Counted from the first letter of the stretch, positions 9,911-19,186 are shown. The stretch is 22,337 nucleotides of DNA from Gnetum montanum (GCA_015680685.1 MNCI01010461.1:637896-660232); one strand, 5' to 3'. Numbers and translations: made by a program. The notes: a model not told the origin generated them from the sequence alone.

Positions 9911-10140
9911 TTGTCCATCCTTCTTCATTTTGGGTACAATGAACACAAAATTAATTTTAAGTTTTAAGAATGTCAAGAATATCACTATACCCTCGAATAG
10001 AACCTCTTATTTGTAGAGTAGATGACTGGGTGTAATGGGCTCACTATTCCAAATAATTGATCACTTGAAACTTAATAACATAGAACACACCTCAACCAAT
10101 GATCCACATGAGTGCTTTATTAGTAGATGAGATTACTTAC

Positions 10141-10272
10141 AAAAATGTAAAAGACAAACAGACAAAAAGATAAAAAGATAAAAAGATAAAACAAGAAATT
10201 GAAAAATGAAAAACTGGAAAACAAAAAGTTGTAAAATTAAAGAAAATAAAAAATATTTATTGATCCTTCTTG
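10141..10272 (-). other. T-rich tract after gag in E1
   Basis: On the minus strand this is a polypyrimidine-rich run (T-rich with scattered C) between the gag stop and the GTAAGT motif. E2 has the same tract at 16558-16657. On the plus strand it shows a short AAAAAGAT repeat near 10160-10190. Confidence 0.6.
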
Positions 10273-12260
10273 TTATTTAGAATGGGGGTATCCCCCATAA
10301 CTAAATGGTTGAGGATGTAAAGGATTAATAAATGGAAGATGAGGATCCTTGCATGTTGAAAATATTGGGACCCAGTCATACTTACCCCATTGGGGTTCAC
10401 ACACTTGATTATAGTAAGCATAGTGGGGCAATTTTTATGATGTAGTTCCTAGATAACGAGTTGACCCACTATGATATTTAGGATGGTTAGATGGTATGCA
10501 AGGATTAGGCTATTGCCTTCCATGATTGTGTTCATTGGGCCGTATGGTTGTTGGAGTGTTAGTTGGTTGCCCTGATGAAGTGACATGAGGCATTGGGTTC
10601 GAAGGTAAGGGTGTACCATAGGGTTGGACTTGTGTTGTGTTGGAGGATGCAGTGGCCTTGGAATTATGTTGTCCCTTCTTGCGGTCATGTTTAAAGAAAG
10701 GAAACATTTGATGTTGATGAGGCTTTTCACTTCTGTTGGTAGTAGTAGCACAAGTAGCATTTGTGGGTTGTTGTAGTGGTTCAGACACCTTAGGAATAGT
10801 TGGTGGCAATGTGGAAGGAGGGAAAGTATGAGAATGTTGAAAATTAGGAGGCGTATAAGATACACAAGGTGGTGGTTGTGTTGGAGGCATGGGTTGATAG
10901 TATTGAGGAGAATGGTATTGTGGTGAGATAGAGTATGTTGGCCTAGTTGGAGAAACAGGATGTTGAACTAGATAAGCATTTGGATTTGGATGATATGAAG
11001 GGTGTCTCTAGTTTAGGGGTGGTTTTCCCCACAACTGGGGTTGTTTCCACTATGATCAAACATAGTATCTCTGTATGAACTTTGAATGTAATGTGTTTCC
11101 CCAATGCTCATGTAAATGTAACAATATTGGGCATTGGCCTTTGGGGTGATTGTATAGCCATATGTTGCATTCATACATATGATTGGAAACTAAGCTCTTA
11201 TTTTCCTTATCCCTTATTTCTGAATGTCTAATGTTTTGTCCTATTTCTTGGGTTGTTAAAACTCTATCTCTAATCATATTGACAAATTCTCCATACTTTT
11301 GATACGTCCATTCCAACATCTTATTGATCTTTGCCTTGACTTCTTCTAATGATTGTTGTTGTACTAGCAAAGATGATGTTTCCACCTTGAGATTGGTTGA
11401 TTTTTCCTTTTTATGATCATGGACCTTTGATAAGTTGAGATTTTGGTCCCCTTGATGTTTTTCAACACTCTCCCATCTAGCCAATTCTCCTTCTCCTTTT
11501 TCTACCCACTTAATAAGCTCTTGGACTTAGTGGCTTCGTAGTTCATATAGTTGACCTTGGGCGTACATTCCTAAGGTCTCTCTTGTTTCATCACGAAACC
11601 CGTCAATGATATAGTACATTAGCCTTTCCTCAGAAAACCCATGGCCTGGATAGTTGTTTAATAATGCATAATATCTTTCTAAGGCCATGTCCAAGGGTTC
11701 ATGTTGTGCTTGTTTCCATCCTTGGATTTGTTTCCTCAAGGCTGACACTCTTGCATAGGTTTGATATTTTAAGTTAAAGACTTCTACCATTGTTGACCAA
11801 CATCGTATTGAATTTGGTTTTAACGATCTAGACCATACTTTTGCTTGGTCAATGAGTATCATCGGGAAGAGCTTAAGCTTTTTCCAACTGTTATCAATGT
11901 TGTTCCATGTGTAGGCATCATAGAAGGCTTGTAAATGTTGATGTGGATCTAAGTCATAGCCTTCTAAAAAGTCAGAAAGTTGTTTAAATTGAGCCTGGGT
12001 AGATGGCTCTCTTTACGATGCCTACGTGAGATTCGAACAGCCTCCTGTATTAGTGTTAAGCTTGCAGTGGCCAGTAGGGGTTCATCGTCATCTTGTAAGT
12101 TATGCTTTCGTGCATTGGGATGACATTGCTTTTGTGGATGTTTATAAGAAACCCCCACTTCAGGTTGTGTACTCCAATCTTCATCATCATATAGTTCATT
12201 GGTTCTCCAATGAACTTCCTTACTAAATGTGGCATTATCGTGATCTCATAGGAGAGGCAT
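10273..12260 (-). pseudogene. gag of E1 (Ty3/gypsy retrotransposon gag type), lightly broken
   Basis: This is the best preserved gag of the three copies, about 660 codons. It starts at ATG 12260-12258 (MPLL, stop, DHDNATFSKEVHW), in the same place as in E0 and E2. The core gag domain lies at 11527-11862 (KVWSRSLKPNSIRCW, then GWKQAQHEPLDMALERYYA, NNYPGHGFSEERLMYYI). A Lys/Glu-rich helical part with a coiled-coil look is at 11056-11484 (LEEVKAKINKMLEWTYQKYG). A knuckle CNIWLYNHPKGQC follows with its second Cys changed to Trp. The tail is Pro/Gln/Thr-rich (10510-10890). The visible lesions include a stop at codon 5, a one-base loss in a T run near 11967, a stop near 11526 and one near 11055. 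The product would package element RNA. It ends near the TAA at 10275-10273; the exact stop is uncertain because of a G-run shift. Confidence 0.88.
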
Positions 12261-12382
12261 GGTTGTGAAATTATGTGTAAATTTATATGTGACTTTTTAT
12301 AATTATTTTTTATTCCTAAGAGATGTATCATTAATTCCTTTACAGTGACCTTGTATGATATAACTAATCTAGATAACTAGCA
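12261..12382 (-). other. E1 untranslated leader
   Basis: A short AT-rich leader between the primer-binding site and the gag ATG, closely similar to E2 14440-14558 and E0 4036-4154. No strong splice donor is visible; GTAAAG is present in E1 only. Confidence 0.6.
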
Positions 12383-12403
12383 CCATCCCCGGCAACAACG
12401 CCA
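12383..12403 (-). promoter_or_regulatory. Primer-binding site of E1
   Basis: On the minus strand TGGCGTTGTTGCCGGGGATG, one base after the LTR end. This is the best match in the window to the TGGCGCCGTTGCCGGGGA site of plant Athila/Tat-like elements. Confidence 0.82.
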
Positions 12404-13119
12404 ATGATGAGTGGCGAGGTACCCCTACACTCAACCATACAAATATGAGTGTTACACACATGATCTAGTCAAAATCCGCAGATGGACTAGTTGTGGCATT
12501 TAGACAATTAGGCTTAGGTTGTAGTTTGTTTTCTTTTCACCTAGAATAGTATTAGCTTTGTCACATATGATTTAGCCCAGAGTGAGGTGTAGGATGGGTT
12601 TCGAATCTAATGCTACTCCTGAAGGCAATGGAAAGTAATGTTAACTAATCTAGGAGAGAGAGGGTGAGAGAGCTTAAACTAGCCTAAGTATGATGATCAT
12701 CCATTCATTAATCATCTGTACACATCTTGCACCTCGTGCACAACTACCATTGGGATTCCCAAGCGCATGGCCTAGGTACACCACTGGGTTACCAAGTAGT
12801 CACACTTAAATGCTCGTGATTAAGTCATACTCATTCTGCATTACTAGGAGATAAGGGTAAGAGAGATTAACTAAGAAAGTAGTAAATAACAAATAAATAA
12901 ATAAACTAAGTGAATGCTGCAATGATGAAGTAATCTTGATCTTTATTGTTGGTCATGTGCGTGTCCAAGTATGTCACACTCGAATAAAGGTTGCCATACA
13001 ATTACAATCACCACATTGCAGGCATACACTGGAAAATAATTCTAACTCTAAGAAGGGAAAACTACAAGAGTTTGGCTAAGGAACTAAAAACTAGATGTGA
13101 AACAAGGAGATCTGCCTCT

Positions 13120-13127
13120 TATTTATA
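13120..13127 (-). promoter_or_regulatory. TATA box in E1 5' LTR
   Basis: TATAAATA within CTATAAATAAGAGGC on the minus strand, just downstream of the GATATC array. It marks the likely start of E1 transcription, running leftward into gag. Confidence 0.78.
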
Positions 13128-13143
13128 GAACTGGCAATGGGCT

Positions 13144-13203
13144 ATGATATTGCATATGCGATATCGTTACTTGGCTACGATATCGCGTACGCGATATCAT
13201 GGT
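13144..13203 (-). repeat. GATATC palindrome array in E1 5' LTR
   Basis: Three exact GATATC cores plus a GATATT variant lie within 60 bp, some inside longer palindromes such as GCGTACGC and TGCATATGCG. The E1 3' LTR has only two cores. The array lies in U3, directly upstream of the TATA box. Confidence 0.85.
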
Positions 13204-13225
13204 TGCTCCAAATGATGACTCATCA

Positions 13226-13230
13226 CTATG
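13226..13230. repeat. Target-site duplication of E1 (right copy, CTATG)
   Basis: Matches 4643-4647 exactly and directly follows the outer end of the E1 5' LTR. Confidence 0.93.
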
Positions 13231-13504
13231 AAAGCAATAAATAACAATAGCAATTAAATAATTAAACTAAGTGAATGCTACAATGATGAAGTAATATCAA
13301 TCTTTATTTTTAGTCATGTGTGTGTCCAAGTATGTCATACTTGAATAAAGGTTTCGTACAATTACAATCATCACACTACAGGCATGCACTAGGAGAAAAG
13401 AGTTGAGAGGAAAAAATGACAAAAAGACTCTACTCTACTCTAATACTAAACTGACTATTGAAACTTACTAAACAATTAACTTCTTTCCTGTGTGCCCCAT
13501 TGTG

Positions 13505-13512
13505 TATTTATA
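13505..13512 (-). promoter_or_regulatory. TATA box of the E0 5' LTR
   Basis: TATAAATA on the minus strand in a different context from E1/E2 (followed by CACAATGGGGC). The E2 insertion has separated it from its U3, now at 20267-20454. Confidence 0.65.
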
Positions 13513-13518
13513 GGCTCA

Positions 13519-13523
13519 CACAG
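13519..13523. repeat. Target-site duplication of E2 (left copy, CACAG)
   Basis: CACAG here and at 20262-20266 flank the two E2 LTRs exactly. Confidence 0.93.
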
Positions 13524-13546
13524 TGATGAGTCATGAATTTGTTGGC

Positions 13547-13677
13547 TGTGATATCACTACTGTGATATCATAGCCATGGTATCGCAATGGTTGTGATATC
13601 ACAACCATGATATCGCATGGGCTGTGATATCATGTACACGATATCACAACCGTGATATCACATCAACCACAATATCC
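13547..13677 (+). repeat. GATATC palindrome array in E2 5' LTR
   Basis: Seven exact GATATC cores and two near copies (GGTATC, AATATC) are spaced roughly 12-25 bases apart, most within TGTGATATCACA-type palindromes separated by ACCA/CATG links. The array ends within about 10 bases of the TATA box, which suggests an upstream regulatory array. No binding protein can be named. Confidence 0.88.
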
Positions 13678-13685
13678 TCAATTCC

Positions 13686-13693
13686 TATAAATA
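13686..13693 (+). promoter_or_regulatory. TATA box in E2 5' LTR
   Basis: TATAAATA in CCTATAAATAAGAGGC, identical in context to the 3' LTR and to E1. It points rightward into E2 gag. Confidence 0.8.
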
Positions 13694-13864
13694 AGAGGCA
13701 GCTTTCCTTGTTCTAGCATCTAGTTTTAGTCTCTTAGCGAAGCTTTGGTAGTTTTTCCTTTCTAGAGATAGAATAATTTCCCAGTGTTTGCTCGTAGTGT
13801 GGTGATTGTAATTGTACTACATCCTTATTCAAGTGTGACGTACTTGGACATGCACATGATCGAA

Positions 13865-13870
13865 AATAAA
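13865..13870 (+). terminator. Polyadenylation signal in E2 5' LTR
   Basis: AATAAA about 175 bases downstream of the TATA box and conserved in every E1/E2 LTR. The functional copy would be the one in the 3' LTR (19714-19719). Confidence 0.55.
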
Positions 13871-14417
13871 GATCAAGATTACTTCATCATTGCAGCATTC
13901 ACTTAGTTTACTTAATTAATTATTTAATTTTTAGTTACTGCTTTCTTAGTTAATCTTTCTCACCCTTATCTCATGTTAAATGTGGAATGAGTATGACTTA
14001 ATCATGAGCATTTAAGTGTGACTACTTGGTAACCCAGTAGCATACCTAGGTCATGCACTTGGTAATCCTAGTGGTAGTCGTGCATGAGGTCCAAGATGTG
14101 TATGGATGATTAAGAAATGGATGCTCATCGCACTTAGGCTAGTTTAGATTCTCTCTTACCCTTTCCTCCTAGCTTAGTAATCTTATTTTCCATTTCCTTC
14201 AAGAGTAGCATTAGATTAGGAACCACATCATACACCTCACTCTAGACTAAACCATATGTGATAAGATAAGACTAGTCCAGGTGGGAAGACAGTGAACTGC
14301 AACCTAAGGCTAACTTTCTAGGTGCCACAACTAGGTCTTCTGTGGAGTTCGACCAAATCGCATGTGAAAACACTCGTATTCGTATGGTTGAGTGTAGGGG
14401 TACCTCGTCACTCATCA

Positions 14418-14438
14418 TTGGCATCATTACTAGGGATG
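14418..14438 (+). promoter_or_regulatory. Primer-binding site of E2, decayed
   Basis: TTGGCATCATTACTAGGGAT adjoins the LTR end. Compared with E1 (TTGGCGTTGTTGCCGGGGAT) it differs mainly by C/T and G/A changes, as expected from deamination of methylated cytosines on both strands. Confidence 0.75.
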
Positions 14439-14558
14439 GTGCTAGTTATCTAGATTAGTTATATCATACAAGGTCACTGTATAGGACTTAATGATATATC
14501 TTTTAGAAAGAAATAATTATTAAAAGTCACACATAATTTCACACACAACTTCACAATA

Positions 14559-16557
14559 ATGCCTCTCCTACAAGATTACAATAATGCCACACCTAGTGAG
14601 GAAATTCATTGGAGAACCAACGAATTATATGACAATGAAGATTGGAGTACGCAACCCAAGGTGGGGATTTCCTATAAACATGAAGAAAGGCAACATCATC
14701 CCAATGCATGAAAGTATAACCTATGAGATGATGATGAACCCCCACTGGCCACTACAAGCCTAACGCAAATACAAGAGGTTGTTCAAATCTCACGTAGGCA
14801 TCGTAAAAAGAGCCATCTACCCAGGCTTGATTTAAAAAACTTCCCTACTTTTTTAGGAGGATATGACTTAGATCCGCAACAACATTTACTAGTCTTCTAT
14901 GATGCCTGCATGTGGAACAATGTTGATAATGATTGGAAAAAACTTAGGCTCTTTCCTATGACACTCATTGACCAAGAAAAATTATGGTATAGATCGTTAA
15001 AACCTAATTCAATATGATGTTGGTCAATAGTGGTAGAGTTATTTAATGAAAGATATCAAACCCATGCAAGAGTATCAGCCTTGAGGAAAAAAAATCCAAG
15101 AGTGGAAACAAGCACAACATGAACCCTTGGACATGGCCTTAGAAAGATATTATGCACTGTTAAAAAACTGTCTAGGCCATGGGTTTTCCGAGGAAAGGCT
15201 AATGTACCACATCATCAATGGGCTTCGTGATGCAACAAGAGAAACCCTAGGGATGTATGCCTAAGTTCAACTATATGAACTATGAACCCATCAAATCCAA
15301 GAGCTTATTAAGCAAGTAGCAAGAGAAGAAGGAGAAATGGCTAGATGGGAGAGTGTTGAAAAACATCAACGGGACCAAAATCTCAACTTAACAAAGGTCC
15401 ATAATCATAAAAAGGAGAGATCAACTAATCTTAGGGTGGAAACATCATCTTTGCCAATACAACAATCACTAGAAGAAATCAAGGCAAAGATAAATAAGAT
15501 GTTGGAATGGACACATAAAAAGTGTGGAGAATTTATCAACATCATTGGAGATAGAGTTTTGACAACCCAAGAAGTAGGACAAAACATTAGACAATCAGAA
15601 AGAAGGGATAAAAAAAATAAGTGCTCAACTGCTAATCATACATATGAATATAACACATGCCTATATGATCACCCCAAAGGCCAATGCCCAATATTGTTAC
15701 ATTTACATGAGCATTGGGGAAACATGTTACATCCAGAGTTTGTATAGAGATACTATGTTCGATCAGAGTGGCAACAATCCCAGTCATGGGGGAAACCATC
15801 CCTACACTGGAGACATCCTTCATATTATCTGAATCCAAATGCTTATCAAGTTCAACATCCTATTTCTCCAACTAGGCCACCATACTCTATCGCACCACAT
15901 TACTATTCTCCACAATACTATCAGCCCATGCCCTCAACACAACCACCATCTTGTACACCATACACTTCTTCTAACTTTTAACATTCTCATCCTTTCCCTC
16001 ATTCTACATTGCCACCAACTATTCCTAAGGTGTCTGCACCATCGCAACAACCCACGAATGTCACTTGTGCTGCTACTACCAACAGCAGTGAGAAGCCTCT
16101 TCAACATCAAAAGTGTCCTTTCTTTAAACATGACCGTAAGAAGGGATAACACAATTCCAAGGCCACTATATCCTCCAACACAACACAAGTCCAACACTTT
16201 GGTGCATCCTTATCTTCAAACCCAACACCTCATGTTACTTCATCAAGGCCACCAATTAACGCTCCAACAACCATACGGCCCAATGAACACAATCATGGAA
16301 GGCAACCTCCCAATCCTTGCATACCATCTAATGGTCCTAAATATCATAGTGGATCAACTCATTATCTGGGAACTACATCGTATAAATTTCCCCACTATGC
16401 TTATTACAATCAAGTGTGTGAACCCCGATAGGGTAAATATGACCTAGTCCGAATATTTCCAACATGCAAGGATCCTCATCTTTCATTTATTAATCCTTTT
16501 GATGCTCAACAATTTAGTTATGGGGATACCCTCCATTCTAATAACAAGCAGGATTAA
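14559..16557 (+). pseudogene. gag of E2 (Ty3/gypsy retrotransposon gag type), decayed
   Basis: The ATG at 14559 opens MPLLQDYNNATPSEEIHW, intact where E1 has an early stop. The core gag domain follows (KNFPTFLGGYDLDPQQHLL, then EWKQAQHEPLDMALERYYA). One extra A in a run of eight near 15088-15095 shifts the frame, and several stops occur (for example near 15017, 15261 and 15285). An open stretch at 15337-15747 gives the Lys/Glu-rich helical part and the knuckle NTCLYDHPKGQC, whose first Cys is changed to Tyr. The Pro/Gln-rich tail ends at QFSYGDTLHSNNKQD, then TAA at 16555-16557. Length matches E1 gag. Confidence 0.88.
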
Positions 16558-16657
16558 TAACCACTTTTTATTTTTCTTTATTTTTTTTTCAATTTTTTTT
16601 TCCAGTTTTTTCCTTTTTCAACTTTTTTGTTTTATCCTTTTGTCTTTTTACATTTTT
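16558..16657 (+). other. T-rich tract after gag in E2
   Basis: Mostly T with scattered C and A, directly after the gag stop and before the GTAAGT motif. The same tract is in E1. T-rich sequence beside a donor would fit plant splicing, where U-rich introns are favoured, but the tract lies just upstream of this donor. Confidence 0.6.
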
Positions 16658-18105
16658 GTAAGTAATCTCATCTACAAATAAAACACTTATGTGGATCATT
16701 GGTTGAGGTATGTTCTGTGTTATTGAGTTTTGAGTGAGCAATTATTTGGACAATAAGCCCATTACACCCACTCATCCATTCTACAAATAAGAGGTTCTGT
16801 TCGAGGGTACAGTGACATTCTTAACATTTTAAAACTTAGATTTAATTTTGTGTTCATTGTACCTAGAATGAAGAAGGATGGACCAAGAGGGTATGATTAG
16901 GGCATGACATCAAGGGGACTTGCAGATTCTCTTTGGTGACATCTATGGGAGTTACCATGCAACATGTTTGTACTAAGATCCTTGTAGATCTAACGAAAAA
17001 TGGGAGTAAGAGTAATCAAAAGGGCATTTCGAAAATCCAATGTTGTTCTAGGGGATCCCATTGGAAAGACATGCACCCATGCCTGAAGGTTGGCAACTTC
17101 TCTGGATTCAATATTCAAAAAAAAAAAGAGGAAAAAAGAAAGAAAGAAAAAGTGTCACAAAAAAAATCACTCCTCTCTTGAACAAAACATCAAGTGATCG
17201 TACACCTTGTTGTTTTGGTACTCTTATAGTCATTTAATCATGGGATGAAAAAATGCGATGTTACTGATTAGAGGAATGGACTTGGTCCTGATCTTGGAAC
17301 GATGGGTTAATGACACCTTAATCATGCTTTACACGTAGGATTCACTGTGCCTTGGGTTAGTTACCTCATGTCCCAATCTCTCCAATCCCTTCTCTACTTC
17401 GTCTCATCTCACTGTTCATGTAATTGTGACTCGTGTCTTGTGTAGCATAGAATTATTATCTCATTCTAGTGATAATTACATGTGTGTGTTTTGTGGAATT
17501 AGTGCAGATTACATTTAACCCTTCTAATGCCCACGAACACTTTAAGTGTGGTTACACAAGGGAATTATAGGTTGGAACCTGCTTTGGGGAGGACGCACTT
17601 GTGTAATCTTTTCTAATTTTCACTGATGACACAACACACACACACAATTTATTACCCTCAGTGTATTGTTCATGATATTCTTTCCCTTATTACTATCCCT
17701 CTGAATTTCAACATTCCTATGAACCATCACATAGCCTTTTTCTCTACCATCCAAGGTCCTTATTGATAAATTCCACACCATCATAATTTTTGTGCCTTCA
17801 AAACTAGTTGAATTACCCTGGAACCCTTTAATAATAGTCCAGATGTCCTTAGTCTACATTTTTTAATTTCAAAAGAGATATTAAAAATTTAGTACATTTT
17901 GTAAGTGCCCTGACTTCAATGAAAATATATATACATGACTACCCTGTCCTAATCAACATCATTTACAACTATTCATGCAGGGGAAGTTTTTCAAATTCCT
18001 CTCTATGACTCACGATTTCGTGCCCCTTGCTTTCATATTCATATCTCACTCGCTAGTACTCCAATTTTCATTCTGTCTAAACCTACTTGAACCCAGAGTG
18101 TTCAG

Positions 18106-18126
18106 CTTAGTCATGGGGGAGGGGCA
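18106..18126 (+). promoter_or_regulatory. Internal polypurine-tract-like motif in E2
   Basis: AGTCATGGGGGAGGGG, with the same 11-mer AGTCATGGGGG as the E1 polypurine tract. It lies in the equivalent place in E1 (8680-8701). Confidence 0.4.
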
Positions 18127-18400
18127 CATGCCGAATAGTGCATAAATTTTTTGAAGTTTTTTTTTGAAATTCATCATCACCCAAAGGACATATTTACAGG
18201 TAATTAGTTGTAAAAATTAAGAATAAAATGTGCCAAAAAATTATTTAATAGCTAGGTACACCAGGAAATTAAAATTGAAAAAAAACCACCTGAGTAAAAG
18301 GACCCATTATTACAATCTTTAGGGAAATATCACATAGATATAAAATGAATTAATTAATTAAGGCAAACAGTAAGGTATAACTTAACTTTAAAAACAACCT

Positions 18401-18407
18401 TACTAAC
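18401..18407 (+). promoter_or_regulatory. Branch-point consensus TACTAAC in E2
   Basis: A perfect TACTAAC lies 23 bases before the AG that abuts the ORF2 ATG. It is also present in E1 (8415-8421, minus strand), where the bases between branch and acceptor have changed but the signals have not. Confidence 0.6.
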
Positions 18408-18429
18408 GCTTGACCCTGTGTGATTATAG

Positions 18430-19186
18430 ATGGCCTCGAAACGTGGACAACAAGAAGGTCTTTCTCAAGGTGGAAACAAATGATCTCGGAGAGGTGGAAG
18501 ACAAGGTCCTATTGGACAACATGTAGAATAGGAGAAATAATCATTCAGCATTCATCAAGAAGATCCTCCTATCGTACGGTCCAGGCAGGTAGAAGGAGGA
18601 GCTGTTGCAGCGCCTAAATAGGGACAACATCTCACGTTGCCCCAAGATTGTGTTTAGGCTATCCACAAAAGGTCCACATTCACTACAGTGATTGTGGAAT
18701 TAAACATTAAATATTTTGCAAAGTTTGCTCCTGGGGCTGTTAGGGACCACCTCACAGGGTCCTTGTGATGGCCTATCCTCTCTGAAAGCAGTGCCTGGTA
18801 CTTGGGGAAAATGTACCAATTTTGGCACAACAAAGAAGAAGGCACCATAGTTAACATTTGTGGTGTGACTATTGATTTCTTTGTTCAAGACATTTCAAAA
18901 GTATTAAACCTTCCGAATACAGGGCCAAAGGTTTCTCAGAACTTGCTAGACACTTTCAAAACCAAGTAACTTGATAAACTGTTGACAGAGAATAAAAGTG
19001 TGGTGGAAGAAAAAGAGAAGGCTAACTAGGATGCCTCTATGGCACAAGTGCAAACTTACACACATGCCAGCCTTACAAGAGGAGAAACTCCAGGCCATAC
19101 TTCAAGACCATCAAATCCCAAGACCTGGAGAGCAATAAAAGGGAAAGACACCTATGGAGGAGCCACCACCACCAAGAACTACATGA
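18430..19186 (+). pseudogene. ORF2 of E2, internally deleted and decayed
   Basis: It begins MASKRGQQEGLSQGGNK, matching the E1 start. The basic segment SRRGGRQGPIGQHVE follows, then the globular part (YFAKFAPGAVRDHLTGS and TIVNICGVTIDFFVQD). After TGPKVSQ (about 18940) it jumps to a segment matching E1 near 6620 (LLTENKSVVEEKEKANWDAS-like, with a stop). It then jumps again across the coiled coil to the Pro-rich tail (PMEEPPPPRTT, TGA at 19184-19186). E2 ORF2 is thus about 757 bases against 2783 in E1. Several stops are present, including one at codon 18. Confidence 0.72.

Larger units (their letters stand above)
8394..10140 (-). other. Probable intron between gag and ORF2 in E1
   Basis: A non-coding stretch of 1747 bases. 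On the minus strand it starts GTAAGTAATC (10140 downward) just after a T-rich tract. It ends with branch site TACTAAC (8421-8415) and acceptor TGATTGCAG directly before the ORF2 ATG. All three signals recur in E2 at matching places. The base before the donor is T, not the usual G, so the donor is less certain than the acceptor; a donor elsewhere (for example in the leader) is possible. An unresolved base N is at 8847. Confidence 0.6.
4648..13225 (-). mobile_element. E1: full-length non-autonomous Ty3/gypsy-like LTR retrotransposon
   Basis: The element is 8578 bp with both LTRs (12405-13225 and 4648-5444), 5-bp target-site duplications, a primer-binding site, gag, a probable intron, ORF2 and a polypurine tract. 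I read its interior for protease, RT (YxDD), RNase H and integrase and found none. The space is fully taken by gag (2.0 kb), the intron-like region (1.75 kb) and ORF2 (2.8 kb). E2 shares this plan, so the absence of pol is a family trait rather than a private deletion. The LTRs differ by roughly 12% over about 400 bases (by eye), implying an old insertion. It sits within the 5' LTR of its relative E0, in the same orientation. Confidence 0.92.
12405..13225 (-). repeat. E1 5' LTR
   Basis: It spans 821 bp between TGATGAGT and ACTCATCA. On the minus strand it carries a GATATC array (13144-13203), a TATA box (13120-13127) and AATAAA (12942-12947). It differs from the E1 3' LTR by many single changes, mostly transitions, and by extra GATATC units. 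Confidence 0.93.
13231..13523 (-). repeat. E0 5' LTR, piece 2 of 3 (middle)
   Basis: Continues the E0 LTR from piece 1. It aligns with the AATAAA-containing middle part of the other LTRs and holds a TATA box on the minus strand (13505-13512, in TATAAATACACAATG). It is cut at 13523 by E2, only about 10 bases upstream of that TATA box. Confidence 0.88.
13524..14417 (+). repeat. E2 5' LTR
   Basis: It spans 894 bp, from TGATGAGTCATG to GTCACTCATCA, with the family's 8-bp inverted ends. U3 holds seven GATATC cores (13547-13677), then TATA (13686-13693), then AATAAA (13865-13870). Confidence 0.94.
16658..18429 (+). other. Probable intron between gag and ORF2 in E2
   Basis: The stretch is 1772 bases, from GTAAGTAATC to TGATTATAG directly before the ORF2 ATG, with a TACTAAC branch site at 18401-18407, 23 bases from branch A to the acceptor. 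Length and signals match E1 (1747 bases). The interior is AT-rich, with many stops in every frame apart from a short shared open stretch near 16900-17100. Confidence 0.62.

Noticed and set aside
13547-13677. GATATC arrays as a CRISPR array or satellite
   Set aside because: The unit is short and irregular with no unique spacers of constant length, it sits in LTR U3 regions, and the context is plant retrotransposon.
12400-14420. Inverted E1/E2 arrangement as an assembly artefact
   Set aside because: Both elements have exact, different target-site duplications, and removing them restores one continuous LTR. A false join would not do this. Long-read confirmation would still help.
15839-16447. 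A 202-codon open stretch in E2 as a separate gene
   Set aside because: It is an out-of-frame reading of the Pro/Gln-rich gag tail. The gag frame through the same bases matches the E1 and E0 gag tails. The like stretches at 2291-2641 and 10449-10865 are the same shadow.
16499-16681. Phe-rich 60-codon open stretch as a small membrane protein
   Set aside because: It arises from the T-rich tract after gag and is out of the gag frame. Composition alone explains the hydrophobicity.
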